The notes beneath the pieces were generated by a model, which ran no database searches, was not told the DNA's origin, and saw only the letters and a program-made list of their open reading frames with translations. Of a DNA stretch of 64,000 nt, positions 16,949 to 25,193 are shown piece by piece. The number at the start of each line of letters is the position of its first letter. The first letter of the stretch is position 1. The DNA is from Pseudomonadota bacterium. Its GTDB lineage: Bacteria > Pseudomonadota > Alphaproteobacteria > Reyranellales > Reyranellaceae. The stretch spans positions 105,335 through 169,334 of the forward strand of contig JAFEBU010000034.1 of assembly GCA_018242505.1 (NCBI GenBank). Reading direction: 5' to 3'. Made by a program: the position numbers and the translations under genes.

Positions 16949-17898
16949 CCGCGTTGCTGGAAGTCGAGCGCCTGCAGGTGAGATTCGGCGCCACCGCGGC
17001 GGTGCGCGGCGCTTCGCTGAGCGTCGCGCCCGGCGAGACCCATTGCCTGGTAGGCGAATCGGGCTGCGGCAAGTCGGTGACGGCGCTGGCGGTGATGAAC
17101 CTGCTGGCGCGCGGCGGCGGGCGGCAGGCGGAGCGGCTGGCCTTCGAGGGCGAGGATCTGCTGAAGCTTTCCGAGCGCGGCATGGCCCGCCTGCGCGGCA
17201 ATGCCATGGCGATGATCTTCCAGGAGCCGATGACCAGCCTCAATCCGGCCTACACGGTCGGCTCGCAGATGACCGAGGTGCTGCGCCGGCACAAGGGCGC
17301 GAGCCAGCGCGTCGCCATCGACCGCGCCGCCGATCTTCTGGCGCGGGTCGGCATCACCGCGCCCGGCCTGCGGCTCGGCCAGTTCCCGCACCAGCTTTCG
17401 GGCGGCCTGCGCCAACGCGTGATGATCGCCATGGCGCTGATGTGCGAGCCCCGGCTCCTGATCGCCGACGAGCCCACCACCGCGCTCGACGTCACGGTGC
17501 AGGCCCAGATCCTGCGGCTGCTGGCCGGCCTGCAGCGCGATCTCGGCCTCGGACTGCTGCTGATCACCCACGATCTCGGCGTCGTGGCGCGCGTGGCGAC
17601 CCGGGTATCGGTGATGTACGCGGGCGAAGTCGTGGAGCGCGCGCCGACGGCAGAGCTGTTCGCCAACCCGCGCCATCCCTATACGCAGGGCCTGCTGCGC
17701 TGCGTGCCGGTGCCCGGCAAGATCCGGCGCGACCAGCCGCTCGGCGCCATCCGGGGCACGGTGCCGCGCATCGGCGCCGGCTTCGCGGGCTGCGCCTTCC
17801 GCGAGCGCTGCGACTTCGCCGACGAGACCTGCCAGCGGACCATTCCCCGGCGCAGCATGGGGGCGGCGCACGACTATCTCTGCCGGCTGCCGGCATGA
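16945..17898 (+). CDS. Peptide/opine-type ABC transporter ATPase (DppD-like)
   Basis: ATP-binding subunit of 317 residues. Walker A is GESGCGKSV, the Q-loop is in FQEPMTSLNP, the signature reads LSGGLRQRV, Walker B is LLIADEPTTALD, and the switch His is in ITHDLG. The C-terminal oligopeptide-transporter extension carries Cys residues (GCAFRERCDF and later Cys) that in DppD/OppD relatives bind an iron-sulphur cluster. Coupled to both neighbours by ATGA overlaps. Confidence 0.93.
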   Translation: MTALLEVERLQVRFGATAAVRGASLSVAPGETHCLVGESGCGKSVTALAVMNLLARGGGRQAERLAFEGEDLLKLSERGMARLRGNAMAMIFQEPMTSLNPAYTVGSQMTEVLRRHKGASQRVAIDRAADLLARVGITAPGLRLGQFPHQLSGGLRQRVMIAMALMCEPRLLIADEPTTALDVTVQAQILRLLAGLQRDLGLGLLLITHDLGVVARVATRVSVMYAGEVVERAPTAELFANPRHPYTQGLLRCVPVPGKIRRDQPLGAIRGTVPRIGAGFAGCAFRERCDFADETCQRTIPRRSMGAAHDYLCRLPA

Positions 17899-18827
17899 CC
17901 GACGCGATCGAGGTCCGTCATGTCGCCAAGACCTTTGCCGTGGGCAAGGGTCGAGTCGTGGCGGTCGACGATGTCTCCTTCTCGATCCCGGCCGGCGGTG
18001 TGCTGGGCGTGGTCGGTGAATCGGGCTGCGGCAAGAGCACGCTTGCCCGCGTGATCCTGGGCCTGCTCTCGCCGGACTCGGGCGAGGTCGAGATCGAAGG
18101 CCAGAAGATCGCCGCCCTCGACCGCAAGGCGCGGGCGCGTCTGATCCAGCCGGTGTTCCAGGACCCCTTCTCCTCGCTCAATCCGCTGACGCGGATCCGC
18201 GATATCGTCGCCCTGCCGCTGGTGGCGCAGGGCACGCTCGGCCGCACCGAGATCGCACGCAAGGTCGACGAGATGCTGGGCCGCGTCGGACTCAGCGCCG
18301 AGATGGGCCGCCGCCTGCCGGCCGAGCTCTCCGGCGGCCAGCGCCAGCGCGTCGCCATCGCCCGCGCCCTCGTGCTGCGGCCGCGCGTCGTGGTGTGCGA
18401 CGAGCCGACCTCGGCGCTCGATGTCTCGGTGCAGGCGCAGATCCTCAACCTGCTGGCCGAACTGCGACGCGACCTCGGCCTCACCTATCTCTTCATCAGC
18501 CACAATCTCGCGGTCGTCGAGCACGTCGCCAGCGAGGTGGCGGTGATGTATCTCGGCCGCCTCGTCGAACAGGCGCCGACCGAGACCCTGTTCGCCCGCC
18601 CCGAGCATCCCTACACCAAGGCGCTGCTCGCTTCGGTGCTGACGCCCGAGCCCGGCCTCGGCGTGCCCGATGTCGGGCTCGGCGACACCCTGCCCGACCC
18701 GGCGAACATCCCCTCCGGCTGCCGCTTCCATCCGCGCTGCCCGGTGGCCGAACCGCGCTGCTCGACGGAAACGCCGCCGTTCAAGCCGCGGGCATCCGGC
18801 GGCGTGGAGTGCCTGCTCGTGCCCTGA
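17895..18827 (+). CDS. Peptide/opine-type ABC transporter ATPase (DppF-like)
   Basis: The second ATP-binding subunit, 310 residues. Walker A is GESGCGKST, the Q-loop is in FQDPFSSLNP, the signature reads LSGGQRQR, and Walker B is VVCDEPTSALD. The C-terminal GCRFHPRCPVAEPRC segment holds the Cys cluster typical of the OppF/DppF extension. It pairs with the preceding DppD-like subunit. A hairpin with a short T-run lies 50 bases beyond the stop. Confidence 0.93.
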   Translation: MTDAIEVRHVAKTFAVGKGRVVAVDDVSFSIPAGGVLGVVGESGCGKSTLARVILGLLSPDSGEVEIEGQKIAALDRKARARLIQPVFQDPFSSLNPLTRIRDIVALPLVAQGTLGRTEIARKVDEMLGRVGLSAEMGRRLPAELSGGQRQRVAIARALVLRPRVVVCDEPTSALDVSVQAQILNLLAELRRDLGLTYLFISHNLAVVEHVASEVAVMYLGRLVEQAPTETLFARPEHPYTKALLASVLTPEPGLGVPDVGLGDTLPDPANIPSGCRFHPRCPVAEPRCSTETPPFKPRASGGVECLLVP

Positions 18828-18876
18828 CCGCCTTTCTCACGGTTTCTCAAAATTTCTCATCGCGTGAGAAGCCTCC

Positions 18877-18900
18877 GATGCCGATGGCATCGGCATCTTT
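18877..18900. terminator. Hairpin between convergent transporter genes
   Basis: GATGCCGA at 18877-18884 and TCGGCATC at 18890-18897 form an 8-bp stem with a 5-base loop, followed by TTT. Flanking TTTCTCA motifs recur several times in this gap. The position between convergent stops suits a shared terminator. Confidence 0.6.
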
Positions 18901-18981
18901 GGCCGTTTTCTCATTTTCTCATCGCATCCGCCCGTGAGGTAATAGGATACCCCACCGGCGAGACGTCGATTTCGCGGCGCG

Positions 18982-20511
18982 TCACTTCCACTTCGCGAGA
19001 TAGAAGCGCGGCAGCTCGTCGGGATAGGTCTTGAAGTCGAGGTCCTTCGAGAAAGCGTAGGTGTTGACGTAGGTGTTGATCGGCAGCCAGTAGGCCTTCT
19101 CGGTCTCGAGCTTGATGGCCCTGGAATAGGCTTCGAGACGATCCTCCTTGTCGGCCGTGGCGCCGCCCGCCGCCACCAGCTTCTCGAGCTCGGGATCCTT
19201 CGAGTAGTTGTCGCCCGCACCCGCACCGAACATCACCGGCAGGATCGCCGACACGTCGTTGATCGAGTAGCTGCCCCAGCTTCCCATGTAGAGCGGCGCC
19301 TCGCCACGATGCGACTTGTCGATGGCGGGCGCCACCTGGAGCTGGTTGATCTTGACGCGGATTCCGACCGCCTGCAGGTAGTTCTGCACCGCCGCCGGCC
19401 ACGAGGTCGGCTGAACATACGTCACCATCTCGACATCGAAGCCGTTGGGATAACCTGCTTCGGCGAGCAGCTCCTTGGCCTTCTTGGGATCGTAGTCGTA
19501 CTTCACCGCAGCGTTGGCATCGCAGCCAAACTGGCTCGGGAAGCAGGGCGCGGGCGGCACGCGACTGCCGCCCTGCACCAGCTTGTCCGCGAATTCCTGG
19601 CGGTTGACGGCATGGAAGATCGCCTGCCGCACCTTGAGCTTGGTCAGCGGATTGCCGGCGCCGGTGCGGCCTGCGGCATCGATCTGGAGGTAGCCGACGC
19701 GCATCGATTCCTGCCGGACGGCCTGGAGGTAGGGCACCTTGTTGATGTTCGAGAGCTGGTCCGGATTGATGTTCCAGATCCAGTCGGTGCGCCGTGCCAG
19801 GAGTTCCGTCACCTCGGTGGCGAGATCGGGCACGAAGCGCACATGCAGGGTCTTGATCGCGGGCTTGCCCTTGGGCGAGCCCGCCCAATAGTCCTCGAAC
19901 CGCTCGAACACGACTTCCTTGCCCTGCTCGTTCTTGACGATCTTGTAGGGTCCGGCGCCGACCGGCTTGGCGGCAAAGCCCTCGGGACCGACCTTCTCGC
20001 GATAGGCCTTGGGATGGATCGGCGTCACCATGGCGAGATATTCGAGCGCCGCCGGCGTCGGCCGTTTCATGTGGATGCGCACCGTATGATCGCCGGTCTT
20101 CTCCGCCTTGGCGATCCAGGCATAGTTGCTGGGCGTCGCAACCTTGCTCGCGGGATCGGCCACCATGTTGATGGTGTAGACGACGTCGTCGGCAGAGAAC
20201 GGGCTGCCGTCGTGGAACTTCACGCCCTGCCGGATCGTAAGGTCGAGCGTGCTGGCGTCGGTGAACTTCCAGTCGGTGGCGAGCGACGGCTTGATGTCGA
20301 ATGTCGCCGGATCGCGATGCACCAGCATGTCCCACGCCTGGTGCGCCAGGATCAGGCCGGTGCGCTGGCTGTTGAAGTACATGTCGACGTTGGGAACGGC
20401 ATCGACGAACTGGATGCGCAGTGTGTCGGCGGCCTTTTGCGCCCGGGCGGCGGTGGGAGCGACGGCGAGCGATGTGGCGGCAAGCAGCGTGGAACGACGA
20501 GTGATTTTCAC
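18982..20511 (-). CDS. Peptide/opine ABC transporter substrate-binding protein (family 5)
   Basis: A periplasmic solute-binding protein of 509 residues of the DppA/OppA class. The signal peptide KITRRSTLLAATSLAVAPTAARAQ has a twin Arg. Family landmarks include SLATDWKFTD, IRQGVKFHDGSPFSADDVVYTI, PVGAGPYKIV and the central AIFHAVNRQEFA. I start it at the GTG at 20511 with GGAGG five bases upstream; a TTG one codon earlier is possible. It probably serves the adjacent dppBCDF-like operon although it is convergent to it, so expression may be controlled separately. Confidence 0.92.
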   Translation of the reverse strand: MKITRRSTLLAATSLAVAPTAARAQKAADTLRIQFVDAVPNVDMYFNSQRTGLILAHQAWDMLVHRDPATFDIKPSLATDWKFTDASTLDLTIRQGVKFHDGSPFSADDVVYTINMVADPASKVATPSNYAWIAKAEKTGDHTVRIHMKRPTPAALEYLAMVTPIHPKAYREKVGPEGFAAKPVGAGPYKIVKNEQGKEVVFERFEDYWAGSPKGKPAIKTLHVRFVPDLATEVTELLARRTDWIWNINPDQLSNINKVPYLQAVRQESMRVGYLQIDAAGRTGAGNPLTKLKVRQAIFHAVNRQEFADKLVQGGSRVPPAPCFPSQFGCDANAAVKYDYDPKKAKELLAEAGYPNGFDVEMVTYVQPTSWPAAVQNYLQAVGIRVKINQLQVAPAIDKSHRGEAPLYMGSWGSYSINDVSAILPVMFGAGAGDNYSKDPELEKLVAAGGATADKEDRLEAYSRAIKLETEKAYWLPINTYVNTYAFSKDLDFKTYPDELPRFYLAKWK

Positions 20512-20589
20512 CAAGGCCTCCTGTAGATCGTCGAGCCTAGGCTCGACCGACCCGATGAGGCAAGCTTTGCGCCAGAACAGGAGGATCAG

Positions 20590-20880
20590 ATGACGACGAA
20601 GTTGACCGCAACGGCGCGCAGCGAGGCGCTCGCCGCACTCAAGGGCTGGACCGAGGTCGCCGGCCGCGACGCCATCCAGAAGAGCTTCAAGTTCGGCGAC
20701 TTCAACCAGGCCTGGGGCTTCATGACCCGCGTCGCGCTGGCCGCCGAGAAGGCCGATCACCACCCCGAATGGTCGAACGTCTACAATCGGGTCGAGATCG
20801 TGCTCTCCACCCACGATGCCGGCGGCGTCACCGAGAAGGACGTGGCCCTGGCCAGGTTCATCGATCAGGCGGCGGCTTGA
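20590..20880 (+). CDS. phhB: 4a-hydroxytetrahydrobiopterin dehydratase (pterin-4a-carbinolamine dehydratase)
   Basis: A 96-residue enzyme recycling the tetrahydropterin cofactor of aromatic amino-acid hydroxylases. The active-site signature is complete: [17 protein letters not shown] followed by [17 protein letters not shown], with the His-His-Pro-Glu-Trp core. Length and start (GGAGGATCAG upstream) are normal. No phenylalanine hydroxylase gene lies in the window. It is transcribed divergently from the binding-protein gene, 78 bases apart. Confidence 0.95.
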   Translation: MTTKLTATARSEALAALKGWTEVAGRDAIQKSFKFGDFNQAWGFMTRVALAAEKADHHPEWSNVYNRVEIVLSTHDAGGVTEKDVALARFIDQAAA

Positions 20881-21013
20881 CGGCATGAGGCGAGACGCCG
20901 CATAGAGGCGCCATGTATCCGGTCCGCTCCACCGTTTCGCGAATGCGCCCGGCCCCTCGACAGGATGGGCCAGAAGGATGACGCGCGGGCGCTAACCTCG
21001 CGCCGGACTCTCC

Positions 21014-21038
21014 AGCCCTTCCTCGCGAAGGGCTTTTT
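21014..21038 (+). terminator. Terminator-like hairpin in the metG leader
   Basis: AGCCCTTC (21014-21021) and GAAGGGCT (21027-21034) enclose CTCGC and are followed by TTTT, giving a textbook intrinsic terminator on the plus strand. It ends about 30 bases before the metG ATG. It either ends the phhB transcript or acts as an attenuator for metG; CCTCGCG occurs both in the hairpin and just upstream, which would permit an alternative fold. Confidence 0.65.
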
Positions 21039-21066
21039 CATGTCTTCCGACACGATGGAGAGAGTC

Positions 21067-22728
21067 ATGGCCAGGTTCCTGATCACCAGCGCATTGCCCT
21101 ATATCAATGGCGTCAAGCATCTCGGCAATCTCGCCGGCTCGCTGTTGCCTGCCGACATTCATGCCCGCTTCCGCCGGCAGACCGGACACGAGGTCCTGTT
21201 CCTGTGCGGCACCGACGAACACGGCACGCCGGCCGAGTTCGCCGCGCACGCCGAGGGCCTGCCCGTCGCCGACTACTGCGACCGCCAACATGCGCTGCAG
21301 GCCGACATCTATCGCCGCTTCGGCCTTTCCTTCGATCATTTCTCGCGCACTTCCGGTCCTGCAAACCATGCTTTGACGCAGGAGATCTTCCGCCGTCTCG
21401 ACGCCGCCGGCTGGATCGAGGAACGTGTCCTGCGACAGGCCTATTCGCCACATGAAGGCCGTTTCCTCCCCGACCGCTACGTTGTCGGCATCTGTCCTTT
21501 CTGCCGAAACACCGATGCCCGCGGCGATCAATGCGAAAGCTGTACCCGGCTGCTCGATCCTGCGGACCTGATCGCACCACGGTCGGCGATCTCCGGCACA
21601 CACGACATCGAGTTTCGCGAAACACGCCATCTTTTCCTGCGCCAGTCGGCCTTCCAGGATCGACTGCGTCGCTGGATCGTGGGCCAGCGCGACTGGCCGC
21701 CGCTGGTTCGCTCGATCGCGCTCAAATGGCTCGACGAGGGCCTGCGCGACCGCTGCATCACCCGCGACCTCTCGTGGGGGGTGCCGGTGCCCAGACCCGG
21801 CTTTGAGGACAAGGTGTTCTATGTCTGGTTCGATGCGCCGATCGGCTATATCGCCGCCGCCGTGGAATGGGCGACGGCGGCTCCAGACCGCGACTGGCGC
21901 AAGTGGTGGCAAGGCGGCGAGCAGGTGCGCTACGTCCAGTTCCTCGCCAAGGACAATGTGCCGTTCCACACCGTCAGCTTTCCCGTGACGCTGCTCGGCT
22001 GCGGCCTGCCCCTGAAGCTTCCCGATATCATCAAGGGCTTCAACTGGCTGACCTTCGAGGGCGGAAAATTTTCCACGAGCGCCCGGCGCGGAATCTTCAC
22101 CGACGCAGCCCTTCGCGCCCTGCCGGCCGACACCTGGCGATGGTGGCTGGCCGCCAACGCGCCCGAGGGTGCGGATTGCGACTTCACCGTCGAGAGGTTC
22201 GTGGCAGGCATCAACAAGGACCTCGCCGATACATTCGGCAACCTGGTCAATCGCTGCCTCTCCTTAGTCGCACAACGCTTTGGCGGGGCCGTTCCTTGCG
22301 GAGGAACGCCGGGACCAGCGGAAGAAGACGTCGGCCGCCGCCTGGCTATCTGTTTCGATCACTTGCGCCGGCATCACGAGGCCCTTGAATTCCGCAAGGC
22401 CGCCAACGAGGTGCGTGCCATCTGGCGTCTCGGCAATGCCTACTTGGCCGCGCAGGCCCCATGGGCGACCCTCAAGGACGATCCGCTACGCGCGGCCGTT
22501 GCAGTGAGAACCGGTGTGAACCTGATTCGTGCGGCCGCGCTTGCCGCATGGCCCTTCATCCCCGCTACCGCGGCCACCGTTCTCGAAAGCGTCGGCGAAG
22601 CATCGGCCGCCCTGTCGTGGCCAAATGATGGCGAGACGATCCTGACATCGATCCCGGGCGGCAGACGGATATCCGTGCCGCCGTTGCTGTTCCCCAAGAT
22701 CACGGCGGCGGACGTCACAGGTCCTTGA
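21067..22728 (+). CDS. metG: Methionyl-tRNA synthetase, KFSTS subtype without EMAP-II domain
   Basis: Charges tRNA-Met. The protein is 553 residues, cytoplasmic, class I. HLGN at 18-21 replaces HIGH/HLGH. A four-Cys zinc knuckle (Cys143, 146, 156, 159) sits in the connective peptide, and KFSTS at 334-338 occupies the KMSKS position. The anticodon-binding helical domain follows, and no C-terminal dimerisation domain is present. I use the ATG at 21067 preceded by GGAGAG; an upstream in-frame ATG (MSSDTMERV) is within the terminator-proximal leader. The housekeeping alphaproteobacterial enzyme that I know has a different N-terminus (ITTPIYYPNG), so this may be a second, horizontally acquired MetRS. 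Confidence 0.88.
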   Translation: MARFLITSALPYINGVKHLGNLAGSLLPADIHARFRRQTGHEVLFLCGTDEHGTPAEFAAHAEGLPVADYCDRQHALQADIYRRFGLSFDHFSRTSGPANHALTQEIFRRLDAAGWIEERVLRQAYSPHEGRFLPDRYVVGICPFCRNTDARGDQCESCTRLLDPADLIAPRSAISGTHDIEFRETRHLFLRQSAFQDRLRRWIVGQRDWPPLVRSIALKWLDEGLRDRCITRDLSWGVPVPRPGFEDKVFYVWFDAPIGYIAAAVEWATAAPDRDWRKWWQGGEQVRYVQFLAKDNVPFHTVSFPVTLLGCGLPLKLPDIIKGFNWLTFEGGKFSTSARRGIFTDAALRALPADTWRWWLAANAPEGADCDFTVERFVAGINKDLADTFGNLVNRCLSLVAQRFGGAVPCGGTPGPAEEDVGRRLAICFDHLRRHHEALEFRKAANEVRAIWRLGNAYLAAQAPWATLKDDPLRAAVAVRTGVNLIRAAALAAWPFIPATAATVLESVGEASAALSWPNDGETILTSIPGGRRISVPPLLFPKITAADVTGP

Positions 22729-22795
22729 GGGCGGGAATGTCGCGGTGGGAACTAGGCAGCGGCCGCCCCGTTTAATGATGAAGATGGAGGCCGCC

Positions 22796-23200
22796 ATGGA
22801 CGACAAGGTGATCGGCACACTCGACAGGTTTCATCTGGGCGTGAGCGCCGATGGCGAGAGTTGCGTGATGGTGTTCATCGACAAGGCGCAGCACAGCATC
22901 AACTGCGTCGCGGACTATGCCGAGTTCAATGCATTCATCTCCAGCCTGAACCATGCCGCAAATGAGATGGCGCGCCGCCGAACCGTCCTCGGCGAGGAGG
23001 ACGAGGGAAAAAGCAGCCACGTCGACAACACGATAAACATCGCGTCCGCTGCCTTCGAGATGAACAAGGATGCAGGCTACATCGAAGGCGCCCTGGTGGA
23101 CGCTTCCGGCCACGTGGTGGATATCCGCATGCGCCCCGAGGTGGCATGCGAACTCACGCGCGCGATGCTGATGTCGGCACCGGCCGCCAGCACCTGCTGA
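22796..23200 (+). CDS. Hypothetical protein (134 aa)
   Basis: A 134-residue protein starting MDDKVIGTLDRFHLGVSADG. GGAGG lies five bases before this ATG, which is why I prefer it over ATG codons 12-21 bases earlier. No signal peptide or membrane segment is present; the composition is mixed alpha/beta with one Cys near residue 15 and another near the C-terminus. The phrase VMVFIDKAQHSINCVADYAEF resembles small uncharacterised alphaproteobacterial proteins, but I do not recognise a family. A strong hairpin follows directly. Confidence 0.65.
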   Translation: MDDKVIGTLDRFHLGVSADGESCVMVFIDKAQHSINCVADYAEFNAFISSLNHAANEMARRRTVLGEEDEGKSSHVDNTINIASAAFEMNKDAGYIEGALVDASGHVVDIRMRPEVACELTRAMLMSAPAASTC

Positions 23201-23206
23201 TGCGAA

Positions 23207-23234
23207 AAGGCGCCTCCCGGGTGGGAGGCGCCTT
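23207..23234. terminator. Strong bidirectional hairpin terminator
   Basis: AAGGCGCCTCCC and GGGAGGCGCCTT form a perfect 12-bp stem around a GGGT loop, between two convergent genes. On the minus strand the stem is followed by TTCGC with flanking T residues. It probably terminates both transcripts. Confidence 0.8.
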
Positions 23235-23260
23235 CCCGTCCCTTCCCTGTCCAGGGACGA

Positions 23261-23485
23261 TCAGTGTGACTTGTTCTGGCCGCGAGGATCGCCCGCCTTG
23301 CCCGTGGCCTCTGCCGCCTTCAGCTCGGCAGCCTCGCCCGACTCCATGGCGCGCTTCGCTTCCTTGGCGGCCTTGTCCACCTTGCCGTCTTTGACAAACT
23401 TCTCGGTCGCCTCGTCATAGGCGCGGGTGCCGCTGTAGCTGCCCTCGCCTTCTATCCTGTCTTTCGATTTCCCTTTGTTCGCCAT
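23261..23485 (-). CDS. Small hydrophilic protein of unknown function (74 aa)
   Basis: A 74-residue, very hydrophilic protein rich in Lys, Glu, Ala and Gly, with the recognisable start MANKGKSKDRIEGEGSYSGTR and a helical Ala/Lys/Glu-rich second half. I recall similar short proteins in alphaproteobacteria, sometimes in stress regulons, but know of no assigned function. GGAGCGAGC lies before the ATG. Composition resembles hydrophilin-like or intrinsically disordered proteins; that is inference. A shared hairpin terminator lies downstream. Confidence 0.75.
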   Translation of the reverse strand: MANKGKSKDRIEGEGSYSGTRAYDEATEKFVKDGKVDKAAKEAKRAMESGEAAELKAAEATGKAGDPRGQNKSH

Positions 23486-23590
23486 CGCTCGCTCCTTCCG
23501 TTCCTTTGATGGAACGCAGAACGTCGGCCAAGGTTACGTTCCCGACTCGATCCCGCCTGGATGGGGTCGGTGGGTGGGATCGGCGGACGG

Positions 23591-23632
23591 GTCAAGGTGG
23601 CGAGGTCAAGGTGACGAGGTCAAGGTGTTGCG
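23591..23632 (+). repeat. Tandem 14-bp repeat, three copies
   Basis: GTCAAGGTGGCGAG, GTCAAGGTGACGAG and the diverged GTCAAGGTGTTGCG lie head to tail in the gap between the small hydrophilic gene and dmeF. No coding or known regulatory meaning is apparent. Confidence 0.8.
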
Positions 23633-23701
23633 CCTCGTCCTTCGTATCGGCGACCTGTACCGGCGCGATGGCGGACCGCCGTTGGTCCCGATGCGGCGCC
23701 C

Positions 23702-24682
23702 TCAGTGCGGGCCGGCGCAGCGATGGACCTCGACCGTGACATGGCTGAGACCCGGCACGTCGTCGAGCCGCGCCTTGTAATGCGCGACCGTTTCGGGTGC
23801 ATGGGAGACCAGAGAGACGATGGCTCCGTGGTGGCCGGGGCCGAGACGCCAGATATGGAGATCGGCGATGCGGTCGTCCCCGATCTCAAGGCGCTTGCGG
23901 ATCGCGTCGCCCAGGGAACGATCGGGGGCAGCATCCAGCAACACAGCCCCGGCATCGCGCATCAGGCCCCACGACCAGTGCGCGATCACGCAGGCGCCGA
24001 CGACGCCGATTACCGGATCGAGCCAGTTCCAGCCATAGACGCGGGCCGCGAGCAGGCCGGCGATCGCCAGCACCGAGGTCAGCGCATCCGCCATCACGTG
24101 CCAGTAGGCTGCACGCAGATTGTGGTCGCGATGACCATGATGGTGCGCGTGGTGATCGCGATCATGCGTATGGCCATGATCATGCGCATGACCATGATCG
24201 TGCGCATGGCCGTGATCGTGACCGTGCTCTGCTCCCAGGAGCCAGGCGCTCACGAGATTGACGGCGAGGCCGACGCCGGCGATCGCAATGGCTTCGCCGT
24301 AGTGGATCGTCACCGGCTGGAACAGCCGGCCGACGGATTCGTAGCCGATCAGGAGCGAGATCATCGCGAGCACGATCGCGCTCGCGAAGCCCGCGAGATC
24401 CCCGAGCTTTCCCGTGCCGAAGGCAAAGCGCGGATCGCGGGCATGGTTGCGCGCATAGCGATAGGCGAAGGCGGCAATGCCGAGCGCGCCAGCATGGGTC
24501 GACATGTGCCAGCCGTCGGCCAGCAGCGCCATCGAGCCGAAGATCGTGCCGCCCACGATCTCGACCACCATCATGGCCGCGGTGAGTCCCACGACCAGCC
24601 AGGTGCGCCGTTCGTTGCGATCGTGCGCGGCGCCCAGGAACACATGGTCGTGGCGCCAGTCGGCGAGCGTGTGGCTGTGCAT
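23702..24682 (-). CDS. dmeF: Cation diffusion facilitator, DmeF type (Co/Ni efflux)
   Basis: A 326-residue inner-membrane antiporter that exports divalent metals. It starts MHSHTLADWRHDHVFLGA, the His-rich N-terminus typical of DmeF. The first metal-site motif is in LLADGWHMSTHAGA and the second in HVMADALTSV. A cytoplasmic loop between membrane segments 4 and 5 contains more than fifteen His residues in HDHGHA-type repeats encoded by an 18-bp tandem repeat. Family members mainly export cobalt and nickel. It lies 11 bases after the DUF3297 gene, with which it is cotranscribed. No DmeR-type repressor gene is adjacent. Confidence 0.9.
   Translation of the reverse strand: MHSHTLADWRHDHVFLGAAHDRNERRTWLVVGLTAAMMVVEIVGGTIFGSMALLADGWHMSTHAGALGIAAFAYRYARNHARDPRFAFGTGKLGDLAGFASAIVLAMISLLIGYESVGRLFQPVTIHYGEAIAIAGVGLAVNLVSAWLLGAEHGHDHGHAHDHGHAHDHGHTHDRDHHAHHHGHRDHNLRAAYWHVMADALTSVLAIAGLLAARVYGWNWLDPVIGVVGACVIAHWSWGLMRDAGAVLLDAAPDRSLGDAIRKRLEIGDDRIADLHIWRLGPGHHGAIVSLVSHAPETVAHYKARLDDVPGLSHVTVEVHRCAGPH
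24166..24219. repeat. 18-bp tandem repeat encoding the His-rich loop of DmeF
   Basis: Three near-identical 18-base units (GCGTATGGCCATGATCAT and variants) encode successive His-Asp-His-Gly-His-Ala type hexapeptides on the minus strand. Copy number is likely to vary between strains. Confidence 0.85.
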
Positions 24683-24693
24683 GGCGGTCTCCG

Positions 24694-24936
24694 CTATTTC
24701 TGCAGATAGGGCTCGACCTTGCCGGCGAGCTTGATGGTGAGCGGATTGCCCTTGCGATCGACCGTCTTGCCCACGGCGACGCGGATCCAGCCTTCGCTCA
24801 CGCAATATTCCTCGACGTTGGTCTTCTCCTGGCCGTCGAACTTGATGCCGACGCCCTTCTGCAGCAGCGCCTCGTCGTAGAACGGGCTCTTGGGATTGGT
24901 CGACAGTCGGTCGGGAAGCGTACTGGTTTCGGTCAT
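24694..24936 (-). CDS. DUF3297 family protein (80 aa)
   Basis: An 80-residue protein with the DUF3297 sequence pattern: LPDRLSTNPKSPFYDEALL, GVGIKFDG, EEYCVSEGWIRVAVGK, and a C-terminal TIKLAGKVEPYL. Members are sometimes mislabelled glutathione peroxidase; no peroxidase active site is visible and the function is unknown. The ATG at 24936 gives the family's usual length. It precedes dmeF by 11 bases in the same direction. Confidence 0.85.
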   Translation of the reverse strand: MTETSTLPDRLSTNPKSPFYDEALLQKGVGIKFDGQEKTNVEEYCVSEGWIRVAVGKTVDRKGNPLTIKLAGKVEPYLQK

Positions 24937-25193
24937 GCCGCGACTATAGCACGAAGGGATCGTCGGCATCGTCGCAGACATCGGGTGCTCGCGATCCTGT
25001 CACCGTTGGCGCTGGACGCGACGAGCTTCGCAAGCCGGCGGTCAGCGCGAACACCTGTCTCGATGCGACGTCGGACGCCAGCGGAAAGTTCGCCTGCATT
25101 TGCGGAACGGCCACCGCCTGCCGGCCGGTAGTGCGATCGGCGACGGCGATTTGTCGTGTGTCCGGCACGTTCACAAGAGCGCGATGCCGATCT

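Noticed and set aside
23261..23485. Considered as a fragment of a longer gene
   Set aside because: Start, ribosome-binding site, length and downstream terminator are all consistent with a complete 74-residue protein.
24110..24240. Regular CATG-rich pattern on the plus strand, checked as a possible repeat array
   Set aside because: Explained by the His-rich loop of DmeF on the minus strand.
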